The notes: generated from the sequence alone by a model not told the origin. A stretch of DNA of 64,000 bases from Prostheceraeus crozeri (GCA_907163375.1 CAJQUW010013674.1:1-64000), one strand, 5' to 3'. Counted from the first letter of the stretch, positions 12,430 to 21,223 are shown. Numbers and translations: made by a program.

Positions 12430-13095
12430 TCCGTAAGATGATGCAGTGGATATCCAGCAGAAGTCGCTGCGTGATCTACTGCGGAGGGCGTAGTGGATAA
12501 ATCGCAAAAGTTCCTGTGGAAGCTACCGTTTTAGTGTCCTGCAGAAGTTTCTGTGGATATTCGGCAGTAATTTGGTGGCATTTCTGTGCTATTTGATGCA
12601 GAACGTGCAGTGGACAAATCTCAGAAGTTGCTGTGAAATGAATTGTGGAAGTTAATGATGAGGGCGTAGAAGAAATCTTGAAGACGCTATTGCAGATGTT
12701 CACCAGAAGTTCCTGTGGATATTCATGAAAGTTGCAATAGCTATCATTTGTAACAATAACTCTTTGGAATGGATATTCTATAAAAGCAGGTGCATAATTT
12801 GCTGTGGAAGCTGCTGCTAATTTCCTCCAGAAGTTGCAATAGTTGTTTGGTGGCAATTCTATGTACTTTGCTGTGGAAGGTACAGTGCATAAATCGCAGC
12901 AGCTAATGTGGAAGTTACGACGGAAATTTAGTGGAACTTGTTGTATAAGATATTGTAATATGGATCAGATTTCTTCCAGGAGGTACAGAGGATATTCTGT
13001 GAAGGATGTTATGGAATGTGGAGTAGATTTCTTGCAGAGGGTGCAGTGGATATTTTGTGGAAGATATTGTGTGCAGCTTTTGCAGAAGTTAAAAT
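12430..13095. repeat. Degenerate tandem repeat built on (c)agaagttNctgtggatatt
   Basis: The phrases agaagttcctgtggatattc, agaagtttctgtggatattc, tttgctgtggaagctgctg, gtgcagtggata and ggtggcaattctatg recur in the same relative order across about 660 bp, each diverged. This is an old minisatellite or internally duplicated segment. Open frames across it on both strands change register and are not taken as genes. Confidence 0.55.
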
Positions 13096-13528
13096 GAAAA
13101 TAGGAACAGAAATACAGTTGTCAGTCATGGAACAAGATGACCATGAATAAGTTACTTGTCTCTCATTAACTGTGGAGAAATGAAAGGGCTCCTTGACGAG
13201 AAGTTTCAAAGTTTCCAGGTGCAACTAAGGCAAGGAGAATACCAAGAATAAGGACATGGTGAAGTCAATCTCATCATTCAGCGAGTTCAAGAGTGGGGAA
13301 TTTCATTCTCCCTGTCTGCGCACGCCTCTCTCTCTCTTCACTCTAAGCAAGGAAGGAAGGCGTGCAGCTTGTGTGGAGGGAATCTCCTACCTCACTAATT
13401 CTTCTCAACGTTAACGGAGTCGACGTAGTCCTGATGTGGTCGCCACACTTGCTACACATGGCGTGATTCTAGTGCTGATAGTCTTTAGATCGTCTATTGT
13501 GAGATGAAGGTGCAAATCTGAACATTTC

Positions 13529-13603
13529 ATGGAAAAGATTGACGAAGAAACAGATGGAGATGATGCCCGAGACCACTCGGTCCTTCCCCAACAACAGTCA
13601 ACC
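13529..13603 (+). CDS. Possible first coding exon of a host gene
   Basis: An ATG at 13529 opens 25 codons beginning MEKIDEETDGDDARDHSVLP and ending just before a strong donor, gtaagt, at 13604. The codons are acidic and host-like in composition. The upstream 250 bp contains a CT-rich tract (13321-13345) and GC-richer sequence, as a promoter/5' UTR might. No downstream exon is recognised; Polinton 1 begins 850 bp later and would lie in the first intron. Function unknown. The start codon and donor are seen; that they belong to a gene is inference. Confidence 0.4.
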
Positions 13604-13794
13604 GTAAGTTGTCAAACTTCTTGTCCATTTGAGCACGAACGCAAGATGCAACAATTCGGGAAAATGCTAAAGATATCAATTTTTGATGTAATTATTCAGA
13701 TGTTCTAGAAATGTTGATCAAATAATTACAAACAGCCACACGGCGTTCTGGAATTTAAGTTTAAACCCACACTGTACTGCAATGAATGTATTTT

Positions 13795-14050
13795 TAGTAA
13801 TAATAATAATAAAATCTTTATTTTAAGAGGATGACACTGGTAGCAATAGCTAATTTACAATGGTCCTCTAGCATACAGAAAAACATGATTAGGTAGATAA
13901 AAGAGAATGAACATCAATTAGAAGTTTTTGAAGAAATCACATATAGTTTCGCTTAAATTTCAAAACACTGTCAGCCTCTCGGACACAACGATTGCAGGAA
14001 TTATAGAGTTCTGCACCTCGAACCACAAGCGTCATCTTTCTTAGTTTTTA
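13795..14050 (-). repeat. Non-LTR retrotransposon 3' end (CR1-like), minus strand
   Basis: A (taa)n run followed by aaaatctttattttaagagg at 13795-13830 is the reverse complement of a typical LINE 3' end (polyadenylation-like text ending in a short A/T-rich microsatellite). The next 200 bp has a 3' UTR-like character with no open frame. Clade assignment is a guess. Confidence 0.4.
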
Positions 14051-14443
14051 TCTTTTTTAGTATGTATGCTATGTATATTTTGTAATTTTTGTATATTAAA
14101 AATTAAATGGAATTGAGCCTTCAGACAGATTTGAACCGTTTGAATTCTGAAATTATAAAAAAATATTTATTTTATGTTAGCTTTAACAAGGGTAAGAGCC
14201 ACAGAATTCCGACACAACATGTAAAGGACAATAATGCTACGCAGTGGACACGTGTTGCTATGATAAACATTATAAAAGACTTGACATTACAGGATCAACA
14301 TAAATAATAGAAGTTAATGGAAATTAATCTTATAACACGAATTTCTATCAAACACTGGTGTTTTCTGAAAGAGATCATTCAAGTGCAATTTCCAATTGGA
14401 AGTGTATTCAAAACAATTGCACAGCAACTAAAAACTGGCGGCT

Positions 14444-14449
14444 TCCAGG
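14444..14449. repeat. Target-site duplication of Polinton 1, left (TCCAGG)
   Basis: TCCAGG directly precedes the AG terminus of element 1 and is repeated exactly at 32360-32365. Six-base duplications are the Polinton hallmark. Confidence 0.9.
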
Positions 14450-15195
14450 AGTAGTTTATAGTGTGACATCCGGCGCGACGCTTCGCTTCGCTTTGCTTCG
14501 CTTCGCTTGCGCCGGATGTCACACTTTTGCGGGTTTTTTCAAAAAATCAAAATTTCAAAAAATTTCAAAAATTTAGGTAGACTTCAAATTTCACGTGGCT
14601 GAAGGCCGAAGGGCGAAAATTTAAGCGTTTTTAAAAATACCCAATTTTTCAAATTTTTCAAAATCTCAAAATTTGAGAATTACAATCGGGCGAAGCCCTA
14701 GAACCTTCGGTTCGATTTTCACCCTCGCTTAAATCATGACCGTTCCAGGACACCGAAAAAATCATAAAAGTTGAGAATCTCAAATTTGTGATTATGACAT
14801 TTTTCATTGCTTAAATCATGACCGTTCCAGGTCATGTAAAACCGGACACCGAAAATCATAAAAGTTGAGAATTTCAAATTCATGAATTTTATCCATTTTT
14901 CAGGTTTTTAAAATATATCATGTGACTTGCGAACCGAAGGTTCAGGGCTTCGCCCGTTAAAAATATTTCTTTAAAAATGGAAGAAACAAAAGTGGATGAA
15001 ACAAAAGTGGAAGAAACCGCAAGAATATATCCTTCGTTATCATATGAACGTAGTTCTACTTTAATGGACATTGAAAAGATTAACATTGAAAAAATGAACA
15101 AAGAAAAACACAAAGATAGAGTTAGGTATATGAAAGATAAGGAATCTCAATTATTATTAAGATTAGAGCATTATAAAAAGTTAAGAAAGAGATGG
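14450..15195 (+). repeat. Left terminal inverted repeat of Polinton 1
   Basis: About 745 bp matching 31614-32359 in inverse with very few differences. In order inward: a terminal hairpin block, AT-rich aaaatttc-type text, two copies of the word catgaccgttccagg (about 14738 and 14818), two mini-hairpin pairs (14688-14713, 14931-14955) and the 5' part of the terminal gene. Confidence 0.9.
14461..14524. repeat. Terminal hairpin with cgctt repeats, left end
   Basis: gtgtgacatccggcgc (14461-14476) is the exact reverse complement of 14509-14524; the 32-nt loop is made of cgctt/cttcg repeats. It lies 11 bp from the element end. The mirror copy is at 32285-32348. Element 2 has no such block. Confidence 0.85.
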
Positions 15196-15297
15196 TCTAA
15201 TGCTTTAACAATTGTCATTTCATCTGGCGTTCTTACAATTCCAGTAGTTGCTACTGCTTTAACTCGATACAAAATGAAAACACATTTCCATCTTTGA
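14977..15297 (+). pseudogene. Partial copy of the terminal hydrophobic-protein gene in the left repeat
   Basis: The first 73 codons (MEETKVDETKVEETARIYPS...) are the same as those of the minus-strand gene at the right end, because the terminal repeat includes its 5' part. The remainder is a shortened, diverged relative. A Polinton fossil part rather than a separate gene. Confidence 0.75.
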
Positions 15298-15330
15298 AAT
15301 ATTTTATTCACATCACAGACAAGTACTATG

Positions 15331-15800
15331 TACAAGTAGCATGGTTTACAATGAATAAAATATATGTTACTAAAATGTATTATGCCATGATACAATTGTT
15401 TCTGTATGAGTAAAATAAGCTAAGGCTCATAGAACTATAAAACCAATGAGGACAAGTAGCATGGTTTACAATGAATAAAATATATGTTACTAAAATGTAT
15501 TATGCCATGATACAATTGTTTCTGTATGAGTAAAATAAGCTAAGGCTCATAGAACTATAAAACCAATGAGGACAAGTAGCATGGTTTACAATGAATAAAA
15601 TATATGTTACTAAAATGTATTATGCCATGATACAATTGTTTCTGTATGAGTAAAATAAGCTAAGGCTCATAGAACTATAAAACCAATGAGGACAAGTAGC
15701 ATGGTTTACAACGAATAAAATATGTTGACTAGAAAATGTATTATGCCATGATACAATTGTTTCTGTATGAGTAAAATAAGGTAAGGCTCATAGTACTATT
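15331..15800 (+). repeat. 120-bp tandem repeat, about four units
   Basis: Units begin gacaagtagcatggtttaca at 15331, 15451, 15571 and 15691; the first three are almost identical and exactly 120 bp apart, the fourth is diverged. The array lies between the left terminal repeat and the unrecognised minus-strand gene, and is absent from element 2. Confidence 0.9.
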
Positions 15801-15824
15801 ATCTATTGGGAGTAGCTTACCGTT

Positions 15825-16415
15825 TCAATTGATTGAGTTTAAAATTTGATCAAGGGTTGGGCGCTGTCTTCCATGGCGAAGATACGAGTCAATAATAGCG
15901 AAGTTCCTTTTGAAAAATGATATAGATTCCGTCGAGGTCTTAATAAACGGAAATCGTAAATATAGTTTATAAAATTTTCTTAAAAAGATGCTATAGCCTC
16001 TCGAATAACCTAATTGTTTGCAAACATGGCCACTTCCCCGGATTACAGTCAAAGCTCTTCCTTTTAACAACGATAACTTCACAGTATTGTTCACCGAAAT
16101 GTCTTCTTCTCTTCTTAAATGTGCTAAATAATTAGTTAGCTCTGATGCCAAGATGTCTCTTTGAATTTCTTCTTCAAAATTATAGTTTGAACTGATATTG
16201 ATGGCGTTATCTTGCAATGTGTCTTCAAATCGATTTATCACTAAAAATTCTCTGAATGTTTTTGATGCGTGGATGTCTTCTTCCTCCCTTGGTTTAAGAT
16301 ATTTCTCCTGAAATTCTGTTAGCATCTCAATACACTTCTTCCGTTGATCTTCGTTCACAATAGTGTCTGAAATTTTTCTTTTCAAATCGGCAAAGGCGAT
16401 GCTTGAACGTGCCAT
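15825..16415 (-). CDS. Unrecognised 196-aa accessory protein of Polinton 1
   Basis: An uninterrupted minus-strand frame starting MARSSIAFADLKRKISDTIV, with the start preceded by a short A-run (gaaaATGG) like other genes of the element. It is largely helical and charged in the first two thirds, then basic and hydrophobic (LRKFYKLYLRFPF around residues 145-160). No signal peptide, no catalytic motif and no family I recognise. It lies in the left-end region that differs completely from element 2, with base composition closer to host DNA than to the core genes, so it may be a captured cargo gene. Its uninterrupted length in AT-rich DNA supports a real gene; function unknown. Confidence 0.55.
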   Translation of the reverse strand: MARSSIAFADLKRKISDTIVNEDQRKKCIEMLTEFQEKYLKPREEEDIHASKTFREFLVINRFEDTLQDNAINISSNYNFEEEIQRDILASELTNYLAHLRREEDISVNNTVKLSLLKGRALTVIRGSGHVCKQLGYSRGYSIFLRKFYKLYLRFPFIKTSTESISFFKRNFAIIDSYLRHGRQRPTLDQILNSIN

Positions 16416-16810
16416 TTTCGTTAAAACGTAGTGAATTAATTATGATAAAAAATAAAATTGTTGAAAGTCGCTGATGAAATTGACCAAAATAGATAAAGGT
16501 CACAGATGATTCGTAAGCAGTCACAGTCTCGTAGAACGCTCGCAGAATGAATACACGCAGTAATACGTGGAATAATGGCAGCAGCTGTTCAAGTGAAAAG
16601 TCATGAGTTATGCGGGTCACAAAGAATTCTCTCATACTGAATAGCTTAAACTGGTAGCAGCTGTTCATGTTGAGAAATTTGGTAACAGATGTTGCTAATG
16701 TCTTAATACAGATAAAACAATCAATATTCTCTTAACAAGAGTTCATAAGAATAAAATGGAACAATGTAACGTTTTAATTTAGATTAAATTAAATCATTTC
16801 AAAATCGAAT

Positions 16811-17170
16811 AAGTAGCAAGGAAAGACATCATTGTGGAACAGTTTTAAATCAATACCCCCTCCCTTCTGTCTAAGTAGTAAGGAAAGACATCATTAGAGA
16901 ACAGTTTTAAATCAATACCCCCTCCCTTCTGACTAAGTAGCAAGGAAAGTCATCATTGTGGAACAGTTTTAAATCAATACCCCCTCCCTTCTGACTAAGT
17001 AGTAAAGAAAGACATCATTAGAGACCAGTTTTAAATCAATACCCCCCCCAGTAGTAAGGAAAGTCATCATTATAAAAATGTTTTAAATCAATACCCCCTT
17101 CTGACTAAGTAGTAAGGAAAGACATCATTAGAGAACAGTTTTAAATCAATACCCCCCCTCCTTCTGACTT
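16811..17170 (+). repeat. About 62-bp tandem repeat with C-run, six units
   Basis: Units start aagtagYaaggaaagacatc at about 16811, 16874, 16935, 16997, 17048 and 17106. Each ends taaatcaatacccccc plus cttctgact. Two unit types alternate (cattgtggaacag and cattagagaacag). The array lies just upstream of the protease. Element 2 keeps only three units at the same place. Confidence 0.85.
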
Positions 17171-17204
17171 CTAGGGGTCCCTTAAGAAATTTTTTTATTA
17201 TAAA

Positions 17205-17666
17205 ATGAGCAACATAAATGAGTTTTTGAAATTATATGGAACACAAACTACGACAAATTTCGACCTAAAGAAAATCGCAAATGAATTAGGAATAAAGAAT
17301 TTTCATGTTCTAATGAGAAACGAATTACAATTCCTAAAAAATAGACCAACAGGAACCTTCAGTTCCCGGAACAAAGTTCCATCAATAACTGTAAATTTCA
17401 TAACGAATCTCCATACGTCAGACCAAAACGGCGTACATTGGTCAGCAGGTATCTTTAGTAAAAACGGAGATAATTATTATTTTGACTCATACGGGCTTCC
17501 ACCTACAAATGAAGTAACAAAATTACTTGGCAATGGAACTTATAATACATTTCAAATTCAAAAACCGGGAACAACTTATTGTGGACAATTATGTCTTTAT
17601 GTTTTATTTAAATTACAGGAAGGAGTACCATTTCTAGATATTATGTTAGAGTTAAACAATCTATAA
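17205..17666 (+). CDS. Adenain-like cysteine protease (PRO)
   Basis: 153 aa. It belongs to the adenovirus protease (C5/Ulp1-fold) group used by Polintons to mature virion proteins. The catalytic set is visible: His78 in GVHWSAG, Asp94 in YYFDSYGLPP, Gln119 and Cys126 in PGTTYCGQLCLYVL; Gln and Cys are seven residues apart, as Gln115 and Cys122 are in adenain. It is somewhat shorter than adenain (about 204 aa), as is usual for these elements. The start ATG follows attataaa, the A-rich context shared by the element's genes. It is one of two plus-strand genes in the core, convergent with the integrase gene 35 bp downstream. Likely substrates carry (I/L)xGx-G sites (see the fusion protein and the pVI-like protein). 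Confidence 0.9.
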   Translation: MSNINEFLKLYGTQTTTNFDLKKIANELGIKNFHVLMRNELQFLKNRPTGTFSSRNKVPSITVNFITNLHTSDQNGVHWSAGIFSKNGDNYYFDSYGLPPTNEVTKLLGNGTYNTFQIQKPGTTYCGQLCLYVLFKLQEGVPFLDIMLELNNL

Positions 17667-17700
17667 CTCAAGCGAAGCTAGCTAAAGCGCCACCTAGAGG

Positions 17701-19101
17701 TTAAAGCTCTGTTTTCTGTAATTCATTTTGATAAAAACGGCCTCTGATATCCTCATTATCTAAATCTTTAATTTCATAAGTAAACGGATAAGTTTGATTT
17801 ATTTTACAAATTTCAAATATCTCTTTCGTCCAGTATCCGACGAAGCCCTTTTCAAATTTGTTCTTATATTTAAATATTCTAACTCTATCTCCAATTTTAA
17901 ATTTCGGCTTAAGTTTCTGCAAATTCGGATTACTCTCATTCAAATAATTATTCTCGAATATTTTCTTTCGTATCAAATCAGGGTCGTTAGAAGCATTCTT
18001 TGGAGTTTCTTCAATACCAGAATGAACTTTATTATTGTACTCTTCTACAACTCCTGGTAATATCTTCAACCATTTCTGATTTCTTTGCTCAGTAAATTTC
18101 TTGAATAATTTATTTTTTAACGTCCGATTGAATCTTTCTATCACTACAGCTTTTCCAGCGTTTTCAGTTGAATAAACTGAGCCTTGGCGATGACTTTCGT
18201 CTGTTTCAAATAGTGGCTGAACGTTTCGGTTATAAAATTCCGACCCTTTATCAACAAACAATTTTTTTGGCTTTCTCTTACTTTCTTTAAAGATTTCTTC
18301 AAACGCATATTTAACTGATAGACCACTTTTATTTTTTAAAGGCTTTACCCAAGCGTATCGTGTATATAAATCTATAACGGTCAATGCGTATTTGTAGTCC
18401 CTTTCATTCGGCATATGAATAAGATCAGCACTCCAAATATCATCTTTATTAAATACTTTTACTTTCAATAAATATTTAGGCTTTCTATATTCTTTATGAA
18501 TTTCGGACGCGTAGGTTCGAGCGTTGCTCTCAGAGTTATTAGTTCGAGCGTTGCTCTCAGAGTTATTAGTTCGAGCGTTGCTCTCAGAGTTATTAGTTTC
18601 ATTTAAACCCTGACCGAATAATATTTTAGCTTGTAAAGCTTTCTTAACAAACATTCTTTCAATTTTTTCTCTAAATGTAGGATTCTGAATACTATCTAAT
18701 TCTTGAATCATCTTCTTATCAGCTGCATGTCGAGAACTTAGATCATGATTTCGATAAGCTAAATCATGCCTGTAAGCGGCGGCATCTACTCTATTTATTG
18801 GTTCTTCACCTGGTTTCGGATTATTATTCTCATCTAGTCTTATATCTAATCGAGTTCCTGGACCGGTATATGAATGACCAGGAAGATGTTTTTCTTTCGA
18901 ATATTTACTCCAAATAAATCCAGGAAAGTTTTCTAATGTTTTTTGTATATCACCACCGTAGGTAGTAGCCAAACTTTGTTTGTCGTCGTTACCTTCATAA
19001 ATTTTACAATTTAAGTTTTTATTTTTGTTTAATAGATAATTCAATAAATCTAAATTAGAAATTTTTAATTTAGTTAAATTTTCGGAATTTTTAGAATTCA
19101 T
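17701..19101 (-). CDS. Phospholipase A2-integrase fusion protein
   Basis: 466 aa in one frame. Residues about 70-150 match the parvovirus VP1u-type phospholipase A2: Ca-loop YTGPG (78-82) and VDAAAYRHDLAYRNHD with the catalytic His112-Asp113 pair, then RHAADKKMI. Residues about 205-375 are a retroviral-type integrase core with Asp226 (SADLIH), Asp284 (LFVDKGSEF) and Glu322 (VIERFNRT). The C-terminal 395-440 part (FKIGDRVRIFKYKNKF) resembles the SH3/chromo-like tail of Polinton integrases. Between the domains lies LFGQG (161-165), which fits the adenain site (M/I/L)xGx-G, then a nine-residue repeat (TNNSESNAR, three copies). Known role: integrase inserts the element, and viral PLA2 opens endosomal membranes. 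The fusion is seen in both copies of the element; processing by the neighbouring protease is inference. Confidence 0.88.
   Translation of the reverse strand: MNSKNSENLTKLKISNLDLLNYLLNKNKNLNCKIYEGNDDKQSLATTYGGDIQKTLENFPGFIWSKYSKEKHLPGHSYTGPGTRLDIRLDENNNPKPGEEPINRVDAAAYRHDLAYRNHDLSSRHAADKKMIQELDSIQNPTFREKIERMFVKKALQAKILFGQGLNETNNSESNARTNNSESNARTNNSESNARTYASEIHKEYRKPKYLLKVKVFNKDDIWSADLIHMPNERDYKYALTVIDLYTRYAWVKPLKNKSGLSVKYAFEEIFKESKRKPKKLFVDKGSEFYNRNVQPLFETDESHRQGSVYSTENAGKAVVIERFNRTLKNKLFKKFTEQRNQKWLKILPGVVEEYNNKVHSGIEETPKNASNDPDLIRKKIFENNYLNESNPNLQKLKPKFKIGDRVRIFKYKNKFEKGFVGYWTKEIFEICKINQTYPFTYEIKDLDNEDIRGRFYQNELQKTEL
18514..18594 (-). repeat. 27-bp coding tandem repeat (three units) carrying mini-hairpins
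   Basis: Three in-frame 27-bp units, each with the three-base-loop hairpin gagc-gtt-gctc (18519-18529, 18546-18556, 18573-18583). They encode the TNNSESNAR linker of the fusion protein. Element 2 has no copy here. Confidence 0.85.
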
Positions 19102-19177
19102 TTTAAAAGATAAAAAAAATTTAAAAGATAAAATAAAATAATTGTTTTACCGAAAAGAACCAAAGGTTCTGAGGTTA

Positions 19178-19663
19178 TTACCTTATCATACTAGGACTTA
19201 GATATATTCCAGAACCATCTTTAGTTTCTTTAATTTCAATTAAATCATCAACATTGTGGAGAATATTTTTAAGAACTCGTTTTCCTTCATCAACTAATTT
19301 TAATTTACTAATAAAATTATCTACTATTCCGTCACCCCTAGCAACTTTCTCTAACTCTCTGTTATGACGTTTTTGTTCTTCTAATGCTGCCTTCTCTGAT
19401 TTATTTTTATTTACTGCTTGGACAATACCAGCTGTCCCACCTGCAACACTTCCTGCTGCAGCTATGCCTCCTATTATTAGTGGAATTAATGGGAGAATCC
19501 CGCCATTCTTTTCTTCTTGTAATTGAATATTCTCTATCATTGGTTTACTTATGTAATACTTTTTTTTATTAATCGTAATAGTTTTAGGGGTATTTTTGTC
19601 AACAATATTACGTAATTTTAATTCAACAGTTTTATTATTAATATTACTTTTCGCTTGCGACAT
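19178..19663 (-). CDS. pX-like virion core protein
   Basis: 161 aa. The centre (residues 54-84) is GGILPLIPLIIGGIAAAGSV followed by AGGTAGIVQAV. It closely resembles the hydrophobic GG(x)LPLLIPLIAAAIGAIPGIA segment of adenovirus precursor pX (mu) and of the X core protein reported in adintoviruses. The flanks are basic. A possible protease site, ARGDG, is at 108-112, although its P4 residue departs from the adenain consensus. The start follows attaaaa. The gene lies between the integrase fusion and the major capsid gene on the same strand. Role in DNA condensation or membrane contact is inferred from the adenovirus analogue. Confidence 0.65.
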   Translation of the reverse strand: MSQAKSNINNKTVELKLRNIVDKNTPKTITINKKKYYISKPMIENIQLQEEKNGGILPLIPLIIGGIAAAGSVAGGTAGIVQAVNKNKSEKAALEEQKRHNRELEKVARGDGIVDNFISKLKLVDEGKRVLKNILHNVDDLIEIKETKDGSGIYLSPSMIR

Positions 19664-19675
19664 TTTTAATAAAAA

Positions 19676-19860
19676 AAATTTTAAGTTATCAAAAATTTAA
19701 ATCTATTCTAGTTATGAAAAAATTTCAAGTTACCAAAAAATTTTGATCTATTCTAGTTACCAAAAATTTTAAGTTACCAAAATTTTTAATCTATTCTAGT
19801 TATGAAAAATTTTTAAGTTAAGAATTTTTAATCTATTCTAGTTATGAAAAAATTTTAATT
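19676..19860. repeat. AT-rich tandem repeat between pX-like and capsid genes
   Basis: The phrases atctattctagttatgaaaa and tttcaagttaccaaaaaatt recur about five times. The array lies in the promoter-proximal side of the pX-like gene and downstream of the capsid gene. A longer version is present in element 2 (46755-46980). Confidence 0.75.
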
Positions 19861-19888
19861 AACTTATCGGAGCGAAGCTCCTCTGGCT

Positions 19889-21223
19889 TTAGCCTATCCT
19901 AGTCATCTTTCCATTAAGAATTTCAATAGAATATTTTACATCTTCTAGCAATAAACCATAAGCCATCAATGAAGTTGTGGAATCTTTCTTTTCAATATTA
20001 ATTGTTACATCACAACCATTTTTAATAATATCTTCAGATTGTGCACTTAAATCGAAACAGAAAATTGGATATAAATGTCTCCAATCTCCAGGAGTTAATT
20101 GTGGTTCAACTCCAAATTCTGTACAAAGATTTCGATAACAATCATATCCTTCCATAAATTGATTATTGGTATCATCGAATCTTAATGGATCAATTGGATA
20201 TCGGGTTTGATTTAATGAAACTTGTAAACTTCGAATTGTATTAATATGAAAAATATTATTGTTCTTATCAAAACTTGGAGAATTATTTCTTTGAAATGTT
20301 AGTAATAAATATCTTGGAGTATTCGCAGTTCTAGTAAAATGCCAGTTAAATCTTTGTTCGGAAAAAGTTACTGAACTAGCAGTACGCTTTAGAAAATTTA
20401 CTGGAATTGGTTTGTTAGTATTTAATCTTTTTGCAATAGCTGTTTCAACCTCTAAACTAGGAGTAATATGCTTAATCCACCATTCAAGTCTATCAATTTT
20501 TAAATATGCTTTTTTCCCAGTCTTACCAAAAAAGATTAATTCATTATTTGCTGTACGATGAATTATTAATTTAAATTTTAATTGATATGATATTTTATCA
20601 TAATCTAAATATCCGAATAATGGAGACAATGACCAATTAACTGTCTGTTTACTTTTCTTGTTAAATTCACGTCTTTCTTTATATGCTTCATTATTTGTTT
20701 TATTTAAATGTTTTGCAATATTTTCTACATCTTTCGCAATTCCTGCTGCATCTGTTCCAGCGTGAGTTAAATCATCAACAATTATACCATCATTAGTATC
20801 AGGAAACCAACCTTCGATTTCATACTTTTTATTATTTTCACCAATTGTTACAAATCTAAGCATTGTATCAATTACACCTGGAGAATCACTTATTGTTTCT
20901 ATATTTTGAGTTGCAACATCTAAACGCATTTGTGTAAATAATCTTGGAAAGAAATTATTCTCTAGTGCAATATTATCGGTATCTGGTAATGGTGTTGTAA
21001 AATTAGCATCACTATATAAAGAATATTCACAGTGTAAAAATGAATCAGGTAAATATAAATAACTCTGCTGATTATCAACTTCAAAGATTAAATCTCCTCC
21101 AGTATTTACTCTACTGGAAGATCCGGGATTCATAGCAATTCTTATATAGTCATTCTTTTTTTGATTATAACTGACGAACGGAGGATCGTCTAATCTAAAT
21201 TTATTTTCGATAAGCGAAGACAT
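19889..21223 (-). CDS. Major capsid protein (hexon-like, double jelly roll)
   Basis: 444 aa, the largest structural protein, placed between the pX-like and pVI-like genes. The block LENNFFPRLFTQMRLDVATQ followed by NIETISDSPGVIDTMLRFV corresponds to the conserved (N)xxxxxLFxQxxxxxxxxxIE motif of Polinton and adintovirus major capsid proteins. Predominantly beta-type sequence, no signal peptide or membrane segment. It is shorter than many Polinton capsid proteins (500-650 aa) and so is like the compact adintovirus hexon. The start follows tttataaaa. A structure search would settle the fold; the position, size and motif make this the only credible major capsid candidate. Confidence 0.75.
   Translation of the reverse strand: MSSLIENKFRLDDPPFVSYNQKKNDYIRIAMNPGSSSRVNTGGDLIFEVDNQQSYLYLPDSFLHCEYSLYSDANFTTPLPDTDNIALENNFFPRLFTQMRLDVATQNIETISDSPGVIDTMLRFVTIGENNKKYEIEGWFPDTNDGIIVDDLTHAGTDAAGIAKDVENIAKHLNKTNNEAYKERREFNKKSKQTVNWSLSPLFGYLDYDKISYQLKFKLIIHRTANNELIFFGKTGKKAYLKIDRLEWWIKHITPSLEVETAIAKRLNTNKPIPVNFLKRTASSVTFSEQRFNWHFTRTANTPRYLLLTFQRNNSPSFDKNNNIFHINTIRSLQVSLNQTRYPIDPLRFDDTNNQFMEGYDCYRNLCTEFGVEPQLTPGDWRHLYPIFCFDLSAQSEDIIKNGCDVTINIEKKDSTTSLMAYGLLLEDVKYSIEILNGKMTRIG

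Noticed and set aside
12476-13097. Open frames in the degenerate minisatellite
   Set aside because: They follow the tandem repeat on both strands and have no protein motif.
15331-17170. Regular arrays (120-bp, 62-bp) as CRISPR
   Set aside because: Whole units repeat without variable spacers, in a eukaryotic Polinton, with no cas genes.
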